From the NCBI RefSeq assembly GCF_905171765.1, contig NC_053391.1, positions 685,343,257 through 685,407,256 of the forward strand: a stretch of DNA of 64,000 nucleotides. Direction: 5' to 3'. The position numbers and the translations under genes were made by a program. The notes under the pieces were generated by a model. The model did not search any database. It was given only the letters and a program-made list of their open reading frames with translations, and was not told where the DNA came from. This DNA comes from Bufo bufo. Its lineage: Eukaryota > Chordata > Amphibia > Anura > Bufonidae. Position 1 is the stretch's first letter, and each line of letters opens with the position of its first letter. Shown here piece after piece: positions 10,819-23,407 of this stretch.

Positions 10819-11028
10819 TATGTTTCCAGTCCACTGCCCCAAGACAGTTAAGAAACTGGCACGCCTCCCAAAATTTTGGGAAGTTTCGACCCACTATTGC
10901 CTACTTGGATGTGGTATAAATTCTGCTCCCACAAAGCATGGCACGTATCCTTAATCAAGGAAACTGTGGATATTCCTAGATGAAACTGATAATGGAGGGA
11001 CGTCAAACTTTCTCCTGTTGCCAGAAAT
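10819..11028 (-). pseudogene. Harbinger transposase, upstream part of exon 2
   Basis: It begins just after an acceptor (CTTCTGATAG on the minus strand, ending at 11029) and completes the codon left open by exon 1. It encodes FLATGESLTSLHYQFHLGIS, then DTCHALWEQ, and in a second frame NFPKFWEACQFLNCLGAVDW. The frame changes once around 10900-10930, so it is broken independently of the insertion. At the first catalytic motif, usually VDGKH, the glycine is replaced by tryptophan (VDWKH). It joins to 9875 across the Tc1-like element. Confidence 0.8.
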
Positions 11029-11574
11029 CTATCAGAAGAAAATTAAAGAAGAGTGTAAATGAAAATGAGCAAATATGTAAAAAAAAAAAAAATCACAAAA
11101 AACAATACAAGCTATATCATTTGGCTGGTCTTGTTTGAGACCTTAAACTGGCCATGGCACTGTTAAATGCTCCAATGCTTTCCTTTGTTCTATGGTCATT
11201 CTCACAGGGCAAAGGACATTCTTTGGAAATCCAGTGATGGAACGGGCTCTCCATGGAGAACGATCTGCGTACGCTTCTTGCTAGCATTGCTCACGGTGAA
11301 GTCAACGTCTCTAATGGTCGAGATAAGGGGTAGAGCCTGACCATAGGCGCCGGTGAAGTCACAGTGAACAATACTAATGCAGCACCTCCATAGCACTTGG
11401 CCTGCGCAATCAAGAGCTGCGCTAGGTAGAGTACAGTATCAAATACAGAAAATCTTCGTACCATGGGGTAGGGAAATATGTCTGGGTTCAGCTTTGAACC
11501 CGGAAAAGCTATGCTAAAAAATTATACAAACAGTTACTAGCAAAATATAAACATTTTAAAAAATGAATAATTAC

Positions 11575-11831
11575 CTTATGGTAAGCGTTAACCGTTCTGC
11601 AGGTGAAATACTTTGACGGAAAGTGGTGTCCTGTCTTTCGATACGATGTAGCAGATCGTCCAAACTGCAGACACTCATCCGTAGGTAGTTAAGAAACTTG
11701 TCCGGATAATTCCGCAGTTCGGGAAACCGAACTTCAAATGCTCCCCTTCTCATTCTGGCAGAAGTGATCGGATGCACCCAATAGCGACGGCGCCGTCCGG
11801 CTCGAAAGGCGTCTCCTCCAGCGGGAAACAA
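11575..11831 (-). pseudogene. Harbinger transposase, exon 1
   Basis: From an ATG at 11831 it encodes a basic N-terminus, RRRRYWVHPITSARMRRGAF, then LRNYPDKFLNYLRMS and RQDTTFRQSISPAERLTLTI, typical of the N-terminal part of HARBI1-like transposases. It ends at a donor (AAG|GTAATT; last exon base 11575) and joins in phase to 11028. The intron 11029-11574 holds only short frames, one at 11202-11396 with no recognisable domain. This exon is itself open, but the rest of the gene is broken. Confidence 0.85.
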
Positions 11832-11984
11832 GGATTAGAGCCTGAAATCCAAACCGAATGTGGTCCGGCATCATCTTTGCTATCTTCTGAGGGCAGCATC
11901 TGAGGGGTAAGTGACCTTCGGTTGTCTTTTATAGCCACTGTACAATTTGCATCTGAAATTGGTTCTTTTGATCTTTGAAAAATT

Positions 11985-12213
11985 TTAATACATTCCGTAT
12001 GTGTTTCGTTTTTTTGCGGACCCATTGACTTGAATGGAGCCATGGAACGTGATTTGCGGGCAATAATAGGACATGTTCTATCTTTCAAAGGAACGGAAAA
12101 AAGGAAATACAGAAAACGGAATGCATACGGAGGACAGTTTTTTTTTTGCGGAACCATTGAAATGAATGGTTCCGTATATGGAACGCAAAAAACGATTGTG
12201 TGCATGAGCCCTT
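11985..12213. mobile_element. MITE fragment, GGGCTCATGCACAC family
   Basis: It ends on the right with TGTGCATGAGCCCTTA, the inverse of the left end of the element at 46121. The interior repeats the motif of a Kozak-free GGAACCATTGA-like sequence and its inverse, with A and T runs. The left end is not defined. It is non-coding. Confidence 0.55.
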
Positions 12214-12237
12214 AGCCATTTTGTTTTCCGAAGCTCT

Positions 12238-12415
12238 GGATGCTGCTTGCAGTGTAAAGAATGGAGGTCCTGTCCTATGGATACACACTTTATCCTCCTG
12301 TACACATTAGATATACTACGAAAAACATAGGCTATATTCATGTATGAAAAGTCTGATAGCCTATACATAGTAACCAGAATGAAAACCTCCATTCTTTACA
12401 CTACTGGCTGCATCC
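12238..12415. repeat. Imperfect hairpin
   Basis: GGATGCTGCTTGCAGTGTAA at 12238 onward pairs with the reverse complement near 12384-12415 (TTACACTACTGGCTGCATCC), with a secondary pairing inside (ATAGGCTAT / ATAGCCTAT). This may be a small MITE. It is non-coding. Confidence 0.5.
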
Positions 12416-13369
12416 AGAACACTGGCTTAGTAGGTTTCCATTGTCATATCTGTAGGGGGGTCCAGTTGCCGGACATTGGGTTGTGTCTGGCCTTGCAGCT
12501 CAGCTCTATTTACATGAATGTGGTTGTGGACAGGTTTGTCACCATTTATGGATGAAAGCAGCTGTTTTTCTCATCCTGGAGAGTCTTCTAGAGGAGTTAT
12601 CATATTTGTCATTTTTTACACTAAAAGTGATGAAATACTGCTAATTTGTCGTAATTTTAACATTAGCATAAAAAAAAATCTGAATCATTTGGTTTTAAAC
12701 ATCCTCTTTGGTGCTGCTGGAGCCTGACTCTGGGCTGAATCAGTCTTCTTCCCCTTCTGACAGCTGACAATAGCTCCTTTTTGCTTCCACTGCAGAACGT
12801 CTCTTCCCAGCTATAATAGCACGCTCCTGCAGAGGTTTTGCTCCTCTTCTGAGCGGACAGCTATTTCTGTTGGTCCTTCTGAAGTCTTCTTCTCTCTGGA
12901 GGCAAATTTGTGATCAGTGGGTGAACATTTAAAGGAACACTAGACCTAGAAGTGAAGAATAAAAGTAAACAAGAGACCTAGTTACAGTTTTGTCAGTCTG
13001 TCCAAAGGTTAATCTCCAGCTGATCTGTCTTCGGCTGGTGGCCAGATGTAGGGTGGGGCTTAGTAAAGGTGGCAGGTCTCAACAATATTTTTGTTTTCCT
13101 GCAGACAAGGCAGAGGGATGGGAGAGGTTTCTGCTGCAGCCAGTTGTTTTACAGCCAGACCAGGACAGTGGGAGGAGGAGGGAGGATATGGCTGTTAGGT
13201 GGAGAAAGAGGCAATTGTTCTTACATATCAGTTTTACTACTGATTCATGAAAAGTTGTTTATAATCAGAGATACACTTTAAAGGGGTGTCACAGGTTGAA
13301 AATGTCTTACCAAAGGCTCAGAATGGTTTAAAAAAGTAAGAATGTTCCCACGCTGCTCCCATTCTGACA
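12416..13369. other. No gene recognised
   Basis: The only frames are short and show no domain. There is a purine-rich tract near 13160-13200. I see no clear repeat or regulatory signal. Confidence 0.4.
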
Positions 13370-14415
13370 TTTTTCAGGTCCCTGCTGGTCTCTCATTCTC
13401 ATCCCCCTCGACACACATCACCACTGTTTTCTCTTTCTGGTCCCCCTCAATAGACAGGTCCCTACTGGTCTCTCCTCCTTGTCCTCCTTGATAGTCAGGT
13501 CACCACCGGTCTCTTCTACTAGTCCCCCTCAATGACAGGTCCCCACCTGTCTATCCTTCTGGTCCCCCTCAACAGTAAGGTTCCCACCTCCCTCTCCTCC
13601 TGGTTTTCCTCGACACACGTCTCCATTGCTTTCACTAACTGGCCCCCTTTAATAGAAAGGTCCCCACAGGTCTCTTCTTCTGGTCCCCCTCAACAGTCAG
13701 GATCCCACTGGTCTCTCCTCCTGGTCTCACAGGTCTCTCCTCCTGGTCCCTCTCAACAGACAGGTGCCTACTGGTCTCTCCTCCTGGCCTCCCTTGACAC
13801 ACAGGTCCCTAGTGGTTTCACCTTCTGGCCCCCTGTAAATAAAAAGGTCCAGTGACGTAACTACAAATGACTGTGCCCCACAGTACATTTTTGAACGGTG
13901 CTCCCACCCTGCAACTTCTTTGCAACTGCCACTCCCATGGCTAGTCAAGATCACATTCTCAGATCAGGCCGGGCAGCCGCTCTGTCCATTTCCTCCTCCT
14001 GCTCTCACTTGATAGACAGGTGCCCACTGGTGTCTCCTTCTGGTTCCATTCAACAGACAGGTCCCCAATAGTATTTCTTCCTGGTCCCCACTGATAGCCA
14101 GGTGCCCACTGGTATCTCCTTCTGATTCCCCTCAACAGACAGGTCCCCAATAGTATTTCTTCGTGGTCCCCCTTGATAGACAGGTGCCCACTGGTATCTC
14201 CTTCTGGTTCCCCTCAACAGAGAGGTCCCCAATAGTATTTCTTCCTGGTCCCCCTTGATAGACAGGTGCCCACTGGTATCTCCTTCTGGTTCCCCTCAAA
14301 AGACTGGTTCTCGATGGTTTCTCTTCCTGGTCCCCCTTGATAGACAGGTGCCCACTGGTATCTCCTTCTGGTTCCCCTCAAAAGACTGGTTCTCGAGGGT
14401 TTCTCTTCCTGGATA
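13370..14415. repeat. Degenerate minisatellite, 41-bp unit and 82-bp dimer
   Basis: Pyrimidine-rich units combine ACAGGTCCCCAC, TGGTCTCTCCTCCTGG and TCCCCCTCAA. In the right part (14011-14415) the period is exactly 82 bp: GATAGACAGGTGCCCACTGG starts at 14011, 14093 (one mismatch), 14175, 14257 and 14339. The left part is more diverged. Confidence 0.85.
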
Positions 14416-15113
14416 GACAGGAAATGACTACCTAGCCAATCACTGGCTGCAATGGTGGCCTACCTCCTTAGTCACTGATTGGCCGGGCAGGCAATTGCTG
14501 TTTGTTAAGAGGGACCAGGAAAACCAGTAAAGTAAAATTCCATTCTGTAACCTCGTCAGCAGGTAATAGCAAAAGGAGCCCTGGCCAGGCATGTGAAGAC
14601 GACAATTAGAAGAGGAGACAAAAAGTCTCTGAGTAGAAAAAACTCATAGCAGAAGCTTTGTAAGGGTTGTCTAATTTACAAGACCTTCACATGTACGACA
14701 ATGACATCATCGGCACAAGGATTTAAAGGGTCAGTTCATCATTCTTCTAGCCAGAGTATTAACGTTAAGACCCAGTGAAGATGGAGAAGAAGGCAAAATC
14801 ACCGCAACCCAGTGAGACAGACTGCGTAATTCGGAAAGGCTTTTAATGTCAGCGGTCTGCTGTGCCTATCAGTGCACGTCCTCGTCTATCTGGTGTAATG
14901 GGTCTGCATATTTGTTAAGTACATGTTCAAATACAGCATCACAAAGGGGGGAGGAAGGGCGTTAAACCGATTCCATTTGTACATTTCTTTTCTTTGTTTT
15001 TATGTTTGTTTTCAGTATATTTTATCGCTCTCATCTAGAAGAACAAAAAACAAATGTGAGAAACCTGCAAAGTGTGAATACAAGTGTATAAACATATGTA
15101 AATAATAAAGAAT
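14416..15113. other. No gene recognised; poly(A)-like motif at its end
   Basis: The sequence is not obviously repetitive. A 21-codon frame starts at 14781 and an AATAAA lies at 15104-15109. There is a possible acceptor (GTTTTCAG) near 15015. These could belong to a non-coding or short transcript, but nothing here is recognisable. Confidence 0.3.
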
Positions 15114-16650
15114 TTAACCACTTCACATCTGGGCCATTTGCCCCCTTCCTGACCAGGCCTAATTTTGCAAATCTGACCTATCTCACTTTATGTGGTAATA
15201 ACTTTGGAACGCTTTTACTTATCCAAGCCATTCAGAGATTGTTTTCTCGTGACACATTGTACTTCATGGTAGTCATAAATTTGAGTCAATATATTTCACC
15301 TTTATTTATGAAAAAATCTCAAATTTACCAAAAATTGTGAAAAATTTGCAATTTTCTAAATTTACATTTCTCTGCTTTTAAAACAGAAATTGATACCTCA
15401 TAAAATATTTATTACTTAACATTCCCCATATATCTACTTTATGTTGGCATCAATTTGTAAATGTCATTTTATTTTTTTAGGACGTTAGAAGGCTTAGAAG
15501 TTTAGAAGCAAATTTTTAAATCTTTAAGAAAATTGCCAAAACCCACTTTTTAAGGACCAGTTCAGGTCTGAAGTCACTTTGTGGGGCCTACATAGTGGAT
15601 ACCCCCATAAATGACTCCATTGTAGACATTACACCCCTCAAGTTACTTAAAACCGATTTTACAAACTTTGTTAACCCTTTAGGCGTTACACAAGAATTAA
15701 AGGAAATTGGAGATCAAATTTTTAAATTTCACTTTTTTGGCAGATTTTCCATTTTAATCCAATTTTTTATTTAACACATTGATGGTTAACAGCCAAACAA
15801 AACTCAATATTTATTACCCAGATTCTGCGGTTTACAGAAACACCCCACATGTGGTCATAAACTGCTGTATGGGCACACGGCAGGGCGCAGAAGAAAAGGA
15901 GCGCCACATGGTTTTTAGATGCCATGTCCTATTTGAAGCCCCCCTGATGCACTCTTACAGAAGAAACTCCCAAGAAGTGACCCCATTTTGGAAACTAGGG
16001 GATAAGCACAGTTTTTATTTATTTATTTTTACAGCATTCACCTGAGGGGTTCAGTCATGTGACATTTTTATAGAGCAGATCGTTACGGACGTGGCTATAC
16101 CTAATATGTATACTTTTTCTTATGTATTAAAGTTTTACACAATAATAGCATTTTTGAAACAAAAAAATTATGTTTTAATGTGTCCATGTTCTGAGAGCTA
16201 TATTTATTTATATTTTTGAACGATTTTCTTATGTAGGGGCTCATTTTTTCCTGGGATAAGGTGACGGTTTTATTGGTACTATTTTGTGGGACATCCGCCT
16301 TTTTGATCACTTGGTGTTTCACTTTTTGTAATGTAAGGTGACAAAAATTGCTTTTTTTGACACCGTTTTTTTTTTTTATGGTGTTTATCGAACTGGGTCG
16401 ATTATGTGATATATTTATAAAGCCGACCGTCACGGATGCGGCAATACCAAATATGTCTATTTTTTATTTTTTTTATATATTTTTACATTAAATTTTTTAT
16501 TCCTTACTTGTATTTTTTTTGTTTACATGTGAAACTTTTTATTTTTTTAACACTTTTTATTTTTTATTTTTTTATTTCACACTTTTCATCCCCCATAAGG
16601 TCATACAAGACCTCTGGGGGACATTTAACTTCACTTTATTTTTTAAAGTA
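15114..16650. repeat. Second copy of the TTAA-ended repeat family
   Basis: It starts TTAACCACTT at 15114. The first 180 bp are the inverted relative of 200-345. The rest has AT-rich sequence, a GACCCCATTTTGGAAA stretch similar in wording to the hairpin arms of the first copy, and long T-runs near 16340-16580. The right end passes into the 35-bp minisatellite at about 16650. No protein is encoded. Confidence 0.55.
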
Positions 16651-16654
16651 GTTA

Positions 16655-18950
16655 TATTCTTGCACATAGAAGACAGTATTATAGTAGTTATATTCTTGTA
16701 CATAGGAGGCAGTATTATAGTAGTTATATTCTTGTACATAGGAGGCAGTATTATAGTAGTTATATTCTTGTACATAGGAGCAGTATTATAGTAGTTATAT
16801 TCTTGCACATAGGAGGCAGTATTATAGTAGTTATATTCTTGTATATAGGAGGCAGTATTATAGTAGTTATATTCTTGTACATAAGGGGCAGTATTATAGT
16901 AGTTATATTCTTGTACATAGGAGCAGTATTATAGTAGTTATATTCTTGTACATAGGAGGCAGTATTATAGTAGTTATATTCTTGTACATAGGAGCAGTAT
17001 TATAGTAGTTATATTCTTGTATATAGGAGACAGTATTAAAGTAGTTATATTCTTGTATTTAGGAGCAGTATTATAGTAGTTATATTCTTGTACATAAGGG
17101 GCAGTATTATAGTAGTTATATTCTTGTACATAGGAGGCAGTATTATAGTAGTTATATTCTTTTATTTAGGAGCAGTATTATAGTAGTTATGTTCTTGTAC
17201 ATAAGGGGCAGTATTATAGTAGTTATATTCTTGTACATAGGAGCAGTATTATAGTAGTTATATTCTTGTACATAGTGAGCAGTATTATAGTAGTTATATT
17301 CTTGTACATAGGAGGCAGTATTATAGTAGTTATATTCTTGTATATAGGAGGCAGTATTATAGTAGTTATATTCTTGTATTTAGGAGCAGTATTATAGTAG
17401 TTATATTCTTGTACATAAGGGGCAGTATTATAGTAGTTATATTCTTGTACATAGGAGGCAGTATTATAGTAGTTATATTCTTTTATTTAGGAGCAGTATT
17501 ATAGTAGTTATGTTCTTGTACACAAGGGGCAATATTATAGTAGTTATATTCTTGTACATAGGAGCAGTATTATAGTAGATATATTCTTGTACATAGGAGC
17601 AGTATTATAGTAGTTATATTCTTGTACATAGGAGCAGTATTATAGTAGTTATATTCTTGTACATAGGAGCAGTATTATAGTAGTTATATTCTTGTACATA
17701 GGAGCAGTACTATAGTAGTTATATTCTTGTACATAGGAGCAGTATTATAGTAGTTATATTCTTGTACATAGGAGCAGTATTATAGTAGTTATATTCTTGT
17801 ACATAGGGAGCATTATTATAGTAGTTATATTCTTGTACATAGGGAGCAGTATTATAGTAGTTATATTCTTGTACATAGGAGGCAGTATTATAGTAGTTGT
17901 ATTCTTGTACATAGGAGCAGTATTATAGTAGTTATATTCTTGTACATGGATGGCAGTATTATAGTAGTTATATTCTTGTACATAGGTCAGTATTATAGTA
18001 GTTATATACTTGTACATAGGAGCAGTATTATAGTAGTTATATTCTTGTACATAGTGAGCAGTATTATAGTAGTTATATTCTTGTACATAGGAGGCAGTAT
18101 TATAGTAGTTATATTCTTGTATATAGGAGGCAGTATTATAGTAGTTATATTCTTGTATTTAGGAGCAGTATTATAGTAGTTATATTCTTGTACATAAGGG
18201 GCAGTATTATAGTAGTTATATTCTTGTACATAGGAGGCAGTATTATAGTAGTTATATTCTTTTATTTAGGAGCAGTATTATAGTAGTTATGTTCTTGTAC
18301 ACAAGGGGCAATATTATAGTAGTTATATTCTTGTACATAGGAGCAGTATTATAGTAGATATATTCTTGTACATAGGAGCAGTATTATAGTAGTTATATTC
18401 TTGTACATAGGAGCAGTATTATAGTAGTTATATTCTTGTACATAGGAGCAGTATTATAGTAGTTATATTCTTGTACATAGGAGCAGTACTATAGTAGTTA
18501 TATTCTTGTACATAGGAGCAGTATTATAGTAGTTATATTCTTGTACATAGGAGCAGTATTATAGTAGTTATATTCTTGTACATAGGGAGCATTATTATAG
18601 TAGTTATATTCTTGTACATAGGGAGCAGTATTATAGTAGTTATATTCTTGTACATAGGAGGCAGTATTATAGTAGTTGTATTCTTGTACATAGGAGCAGT
18701 ATTATAGTAGTTATATTCTTGTACATGGATGGCAGTATTATAGTAGTTATATTCTTGTACATAGGTCAGTATTATAGTAGTTATATACTTGTACATAGGA
18801 GCAGTATTATAGTAGTTATATTCTTGTACATAGGAGAAGTATTATAGTACTTTTATTCTTGTACATAGGAGCAGTATTATAGTAGTTTTATTCTTGTACA
18901 TAGGAGCAGTATTATAGTAGTTATATTCTTGTACATGGATGGCAGTATTA
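16655..18950. repeat. Minisatellite, 35/36-bp unit, with an internal 779-bp duplication
   Basis: About 64 copies of GTAGTTATATTCTTGTACAT followed by AGGAGCAGTATTATA (35 bp) or the AGGAGGCAGTATTATA form (36 bp). Variant units recur at a 779-bp spacing: the TTTTATTTAGGAG variant at 17481 and 18260, and the CATAGTGAGCAG variant at about 17271 and 18050. A whole block was therefore copied. The same variant at 17160 shows a further 321-bp spacing. The inverse array is at 23408-24700. Confidence 0.95.
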
Positions 18951-20029
18951 TGGTATTATCTCTCATGTTTTTGTGCTGTCATCTTATAATGAAGTCAATG
19001 AACGTGACTAATCTAATCCTGAATCAGATCTGAAATGTAACATTGACTATTGACTTTGATCGTGCACACATTCTGTCCCTTGCCCTGGCTAGCTATCCTG
19101 AGCACTGTGCGGTGCTGTACATGTTTATTGCGTGCCTGGTGAATAGTGAGTCTCACCCAGTCACTCCCAGCTCCTCTTCCTCCCTCCTACAGACTTTTAC
19201 TAGGTATTCAGCTCTAGTGAGAGGAGGGGATTGAGCCTGGGCTTCTGGTGAAGTCTATGCTTCTCCTGTAGACTTTGTATGCTGGGCTTAGTCACACTTC
19301 CCTGTGAAGACATGTCTTCTACTGAGGTCTAGTCCTCAACGCTTCCTGGATCAAACTTGGGTGAGTCTTTGCCCTGTGTACTCTATATATCAGGGTCTCT
19401 GATAGAAGTTGGAGTGGGGGGTTCTTGTTATTTCATGTATTTTTAGGTGTTTTTAATAAGGGACTACTCTTCTCATCATGCAGTACTACTACTACTACTC
19501 TCAAAGTTATATGTGTGTCCAACTGTGATTTTCATTGTATTAATGGTTAATACATTTCCACTATTTTTCTGAGTTTTTGCTGGAAACAGAACTTTTTACA
19601 ACTGCAGTGCCATGAGTTTCCCATGCGCTGTATCTGGCTGGAAAGAATTGCTGGGACTTGTAGTCCCACTGCTGATTCATAACCTTTTCCTATGGGTTGG
19701 ACAGTCTGAGAAATTAGCTGTTTGCTGAGTGTAAATCGGTATGTGCGCCTTTATTTGCTTTTCATGGGATCAAGAGATCAGAGTGAGTTTGGCGCATTCA
19801 GGAGATATTGTGCTCAGGAGCTTACAATCTAGAAGGCGACCCAGGCTGGACCGCAGGGCTAAAAGGGTCACTTTCCTCAAGTGTGCACCATTGAGTGACC
19901 TCCATCTCCTCTCTGCAACTCCACATTCAGTCTACTCCATCTAGGCTCCAGATATTGTTCATATGGGCACTATATAGCAATTGTGTTTGTGGACTGTAGG
20001 ATTATGATAGGACTTCAGTGTATGACTGT
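18951..20029. other. No gene recognised
   Basis: Mostly unique-looking sequence. One splice-donor-like site (TTGGGTGAGT near 19358) follows a GC-balanced stretch that could be a 5' exon. No coding frame above about 60 codons shows a domain. Confidence 0.3.
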
Positions 20030-21130
20030 ATTATGTATAGCAGCATTACACAAGCACTGTATGGCGGTACAGTTTATGTACAGTATAACTGTCTTTAATT
20101 GGCATTGCGTATTTTTCATACAGTGTGGCAGCATTACATGAGCATTGTATAGTGGCATAATTAACCAACTGTACGGCAGCATACATTGTATAATGGTATA
20201 ATTTAAATACAGTGTGGCAGTATTACATGGCATTGTATGGCGGTATAATAAAATACAGTGTGGCAGTATTACATGGCATTGTATGGTGGTATAATAAAAT
20301 ACAGTGTGGCAGTATAACATGGCATTGTATGGTGGTATATTAAAATACAGTGTGACAGTATAACATGGCATTGTATGGCGGTATAATAAAATACAGTGTG
20401 GCAGTATAACATGGCATTGTATGGCAGTATAATAAAATACAGTGTGGCAGTATTACATGGCATTGTATGGCGGTATAATAAAATACAGTGTGGCAGTATA
20501 ACATGGCATTGTATGGCGGTATAATAAAATACAGTGTGGCAGTATAACAGGGCATTGTCTGGCGGTATATTAAAATACAGTGTGGCAGTATTACATGGCA
20601 TTGTATGGCGGTATAATAAAATAGTGTGGCAGTATAACATGGCATTGTATGGCGGTATAATAAAATACAGTGTGGCAGTATAACATGGCATTGTCTGGCG
20701 GTATATTAAAATACAGTGTGGCAGTATAACATGGCATTGTATGGTGGTATAATAAAATACAGTGTGGCAGTATTACATGGCATTGTATGGTGGTATAATA
20801 AAATACAGTGTGGCAGTATAACATAGCATTGTATGGTGGTATAATAAAATACAATGTGGCAGTATAACATGGCATTGTATGGCGGTATGATTTATGTACA
20901 GTATGACAGATATTTTACTGGTATTGTGTAACGGTATAATTTACATGCAGTGTGGAAGCAATGTATACTGGTTTAATTTACCTATAATATGGCATTGCAT
21001 AGTGGTATAATTTACCTGCTGATTGGTAGTATAACATGGCATTGTATAAATGTACATCATGGCAGTATTACATTTCCATTGTGAAGTATTATAATTTACA
21101 TACAGTATGGCAGTATTACATTACAGTATA
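20030..21130. repeat. Minisatellite, 46-bp unit
   Basis: The uniform core at about 20200-20880 has about 15 copies of CATGGCATTGTATGGCGGTA followed by TAATAAAATACAGTGTGGCAGTATAA, with a few 45-bp forms. Diverged units extend on both sides. Frames on the minus strand are translations of the repeat only. A piece of its right edge is repeated at 25070-25200. Confidence 0.95.
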
Positions 21131-21179
21131 ATTTATTTATCAGAGTTGTCAGGAAGCAGTTGTTGCTCACATTGGTGAC

Positions 21180-21470
21180 CGATTGAGTGCTTGACATGAA
21201 TTAATGTTTTTTTTTTTTACTGGGCCTAATGACGTCACTGGTTCCAGTCTGGGGGACCAGTTCGGATAGCAGCCCCCTTCTCTTATTAAACCTGCAGGAC
21301 TTGCCAAGATTACACAAACTGACGCCCAGTCCGCATGTAATCATTATAATGTCCTGTAGGAAAATAGAGGCTGCCTCATTGTTGATTGGCTGCTTAGTGA
21401 TAATTAATTGTATGCCCTCCTGTGTCAGTCTAGACTGCAATTGTGGCATGCTATTCAGACAGTGATCTGA
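21180..21470. other. Unique non-repetitive block, possible conserved non-coding element
   Basis: The text is of even composition, unlike its surroundings, with homeobox-type (GATAATTAATTG) and CCAAT-type (ATTGGCTGCT) motifs around 21385-21410. Frames on both strands are short and without domains. That it is regulatory is a guess from appearance. Confidence 0.2.
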
Positions 21471-21939
21471 AAAGAGATGTATGTACTTCCCAAATAGAGT
21501 CCTTCAGTGTAAGGAATAGTGGGCAAAAGATGAATGAAAATAATATAATGGCTACATTATATAAAACACACGTTAATAGCATCAAGTGACCAGTCCTGGG
21601 TAGTGACATGTTGTGTTGTCTGGGTGGATGTTTGTTTTGTAGTCAATACCTGAGAAATCCAATTATTTCTGATTCTGATGAGATGTGTATTATAACACCA
21701 GGATTTATGATCTTCTGGGCGGCTGTTTGGGGATAATATAGGATGAATGGTGGAGATTATCATAGAGCATGGCCAAACCTGCAAGACAATGAGGGTCAAA
21801 GGAGGTCACTGTTTACAAAACAAATCCAGTCTTCCCACCATTAATACCGTCTGCTGCTCCGGCTGGATTTACTGTACATTCTCCACAGGTGACCTCCCTG
21901 ATACTGTAAGACCTGAAGAAGGAGGAGGCCACCATAGGA
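21471..21939. other. No gene recognised
   Basis: Short frames on both strands and no recognisable motif. Confidence 0.3.
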
Positions 21940-22040
21940 TTATCTATCTATCTCCTATCTATTGTCTATCTATCTATTATCTATCTATTATCTATCTATT
22001 ATCTATTATCTATCTATCTTTATATCTATCTATCTGGAAG
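21940..22040. repeat. ATCT/ATTATCT microsatellite
   Basis: About 100 bp of ATCT tetranucleotides with interspersed ATTATCT, the same type as the long tract at 29127-30700. Confidence 0.9.
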
Positions 22041-22210
22041 TATTTAGAGATGAAGACACATATCGTCCTGTCATTCCTATGTCCTGCCACATATCACGCC
22101 TCAAATGTGCTGAGTTTTCTGCAGGATCCATCCCAAACCATTATTATTTATTATTCTCTAAGGATGATTATGATGAAGCTTCTTTATAGCAATTGAGGAA
22201 GTCTCTCTAA

Positions 22211-22621
22211 GGATACTTTCACACTAGCAAACGGATACCATTTGTTTCCGGATCCGGTTGCGGATCCGTTTGACAAATGCATTGTAATACCGGATCCGTC
22301 ACTCCGGTGTCATACCGGATCCGTTTTTCCCGAACACTTGGTACTGGATCCGGCATTAATACATTTCAATGGAAAATAATGCCGGCATTCCGGCAAATGT
22401 TCTGGAATTTTGGCCGGAGAAAATACCGCAGCATGCTGCAGTATTTTCTCCGGCCAAATACCGTAAAAGTGACTGAACTGAAGACATCCTGATGCATACT
22501 GAACGGAATGATTTCCATTCAGAATGCATTAAGACAAAACTGAAGTGTTTTTTTCCTGGTATAGAGCCCCTAGGACGAAATTCAATACCAGTAAAAACTT
22601 TAACGCTAGTGTGAAATTACC
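22211..22621. mobile_element. MITE with TAA target duplication (GGATCCGT-rich family)
   Basis: The ends are GGATACTTTCACACTAGC...GCTAGTGTGAAATTACC, flanked by TAA at 22208-22210 and 22622-22624. The interior repeats CCGGATCCGT and contains a 2 x 20-bp palindrome around GCAGCATGCTGC. It has no coding capacity. A 3-bp TAA duplication fits Harbinger-type movement. Relatives lie at 24701, 25209, 27625, 42395 and 43254. Confidence 0.85.
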
Positions 22622-22712
22622 TAATCTACAAAAATGTCACCTGAATAGTAATGTAAATTGTATGGCCCAGCAAGAGCAGCAGGGATAAGGAGGTGACAAA
22701 CAGCTACATATA

Positions 22713-23407
22713 CAGTACAGACAAAAGTTTGGACACACCTTCTCATTCAAAGAGTTTTCTTTATTTTCATGACTATGAAGGCATCAAAACTATGAATTAA
22801 CACATGTGGAATTATATACATAACAAACAAGTGTGAAACAACTGAAAATATGTCATATTCTAGGTTCTTCAAAGTAGCCACCTTTTGCTTTGATTACTGC
22901 TTTGCACACTCTTGGCATTCTCTTGATGAGCTTCAAGAGGTAGTCCCCTGAAATGGTCTTCCAACAGTCTTGAAGGAGTTCCCAGAGATGCTTAGCACTT
23001 GTTGGCCCTTTTGCCTTAATTCTGCGGTCCAGCTCACCCCAAACCATCTCGATTGGGTTCAGGTCCGGTGACTGTGGAGGCCAGGTCATCTGGCACAGCA
23101 CCCCATCACTCTCCTTCATGGTCAAATAACCCTTACTTTCAAAGTTTTCCCAATTTTTCGGCTGACTGACTAACCTTCATTTCTTAAAGTAATGATGGCC
23201 ACTCGTTTTTCTTTACTTAGCTGCTTTTTTCAGTCTATTCAGTAGGACTATCAGATGTGTATCCACCTGACTTCTCCTCAACGCAACTGATGGTCCCAAC
23301 CCCATTTATAAGGCAAGAAATCCCACTTATTAAACCTTACAGGGCACACCTGTGAAGTGAAAACCATTTCAGGGGACTACCTCTTGAAGCTCATCAAGAG
23401 AATGCCA
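22713..23407. mobile_element. Non-autonomous Tc1-like element, right end lost
   Basis: Same family as 9878-10816, starting CAGTACAGACAAAAG after a TA. It follows that copy through the inner region and stops at AATGCCA (23401-23407), where the inverse minisatellite begins. About 200 bp of the right arm is missing. Relative to the first copy there are small deletions near 22780 and 23230. Confidence 0.9.
22853..23125 (-). pseudogene. Tc1-type transposase, C-terminal fragment only
   Basis: The 90-residue frame is nearly identical to the one at 10039-10311. It contains SPDLNPIEMVWGELDRRIKA, so this copy keeps the usual tryptophan (VWGELDRR) where the other has VSGELDCR. The catalytic core N-terminal to it is absent. 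It is not functional. Confidence 0.85.

Noticed and set aside
11202..11396. 64-codon minus frame within the Harbinger transposase intron
   Set aside because: It falls between good donor and acceptor sites and has no match to the transposase.
14781..14846. 21-codon frame (MEKKAKSPQPSETDCVIRKG...) followed by a possible poly(A) signal 260 bp on
   Set aside because: Too short to judge, with no signal peptide or cleavage sites to suggest a peptide precursor. Only transcript data could support it.
20015..20875. Minus-strand frames with repeated MPCYTATLYF-type peptides
   Set aside because: They are translations of the 46-bp minisatellite.
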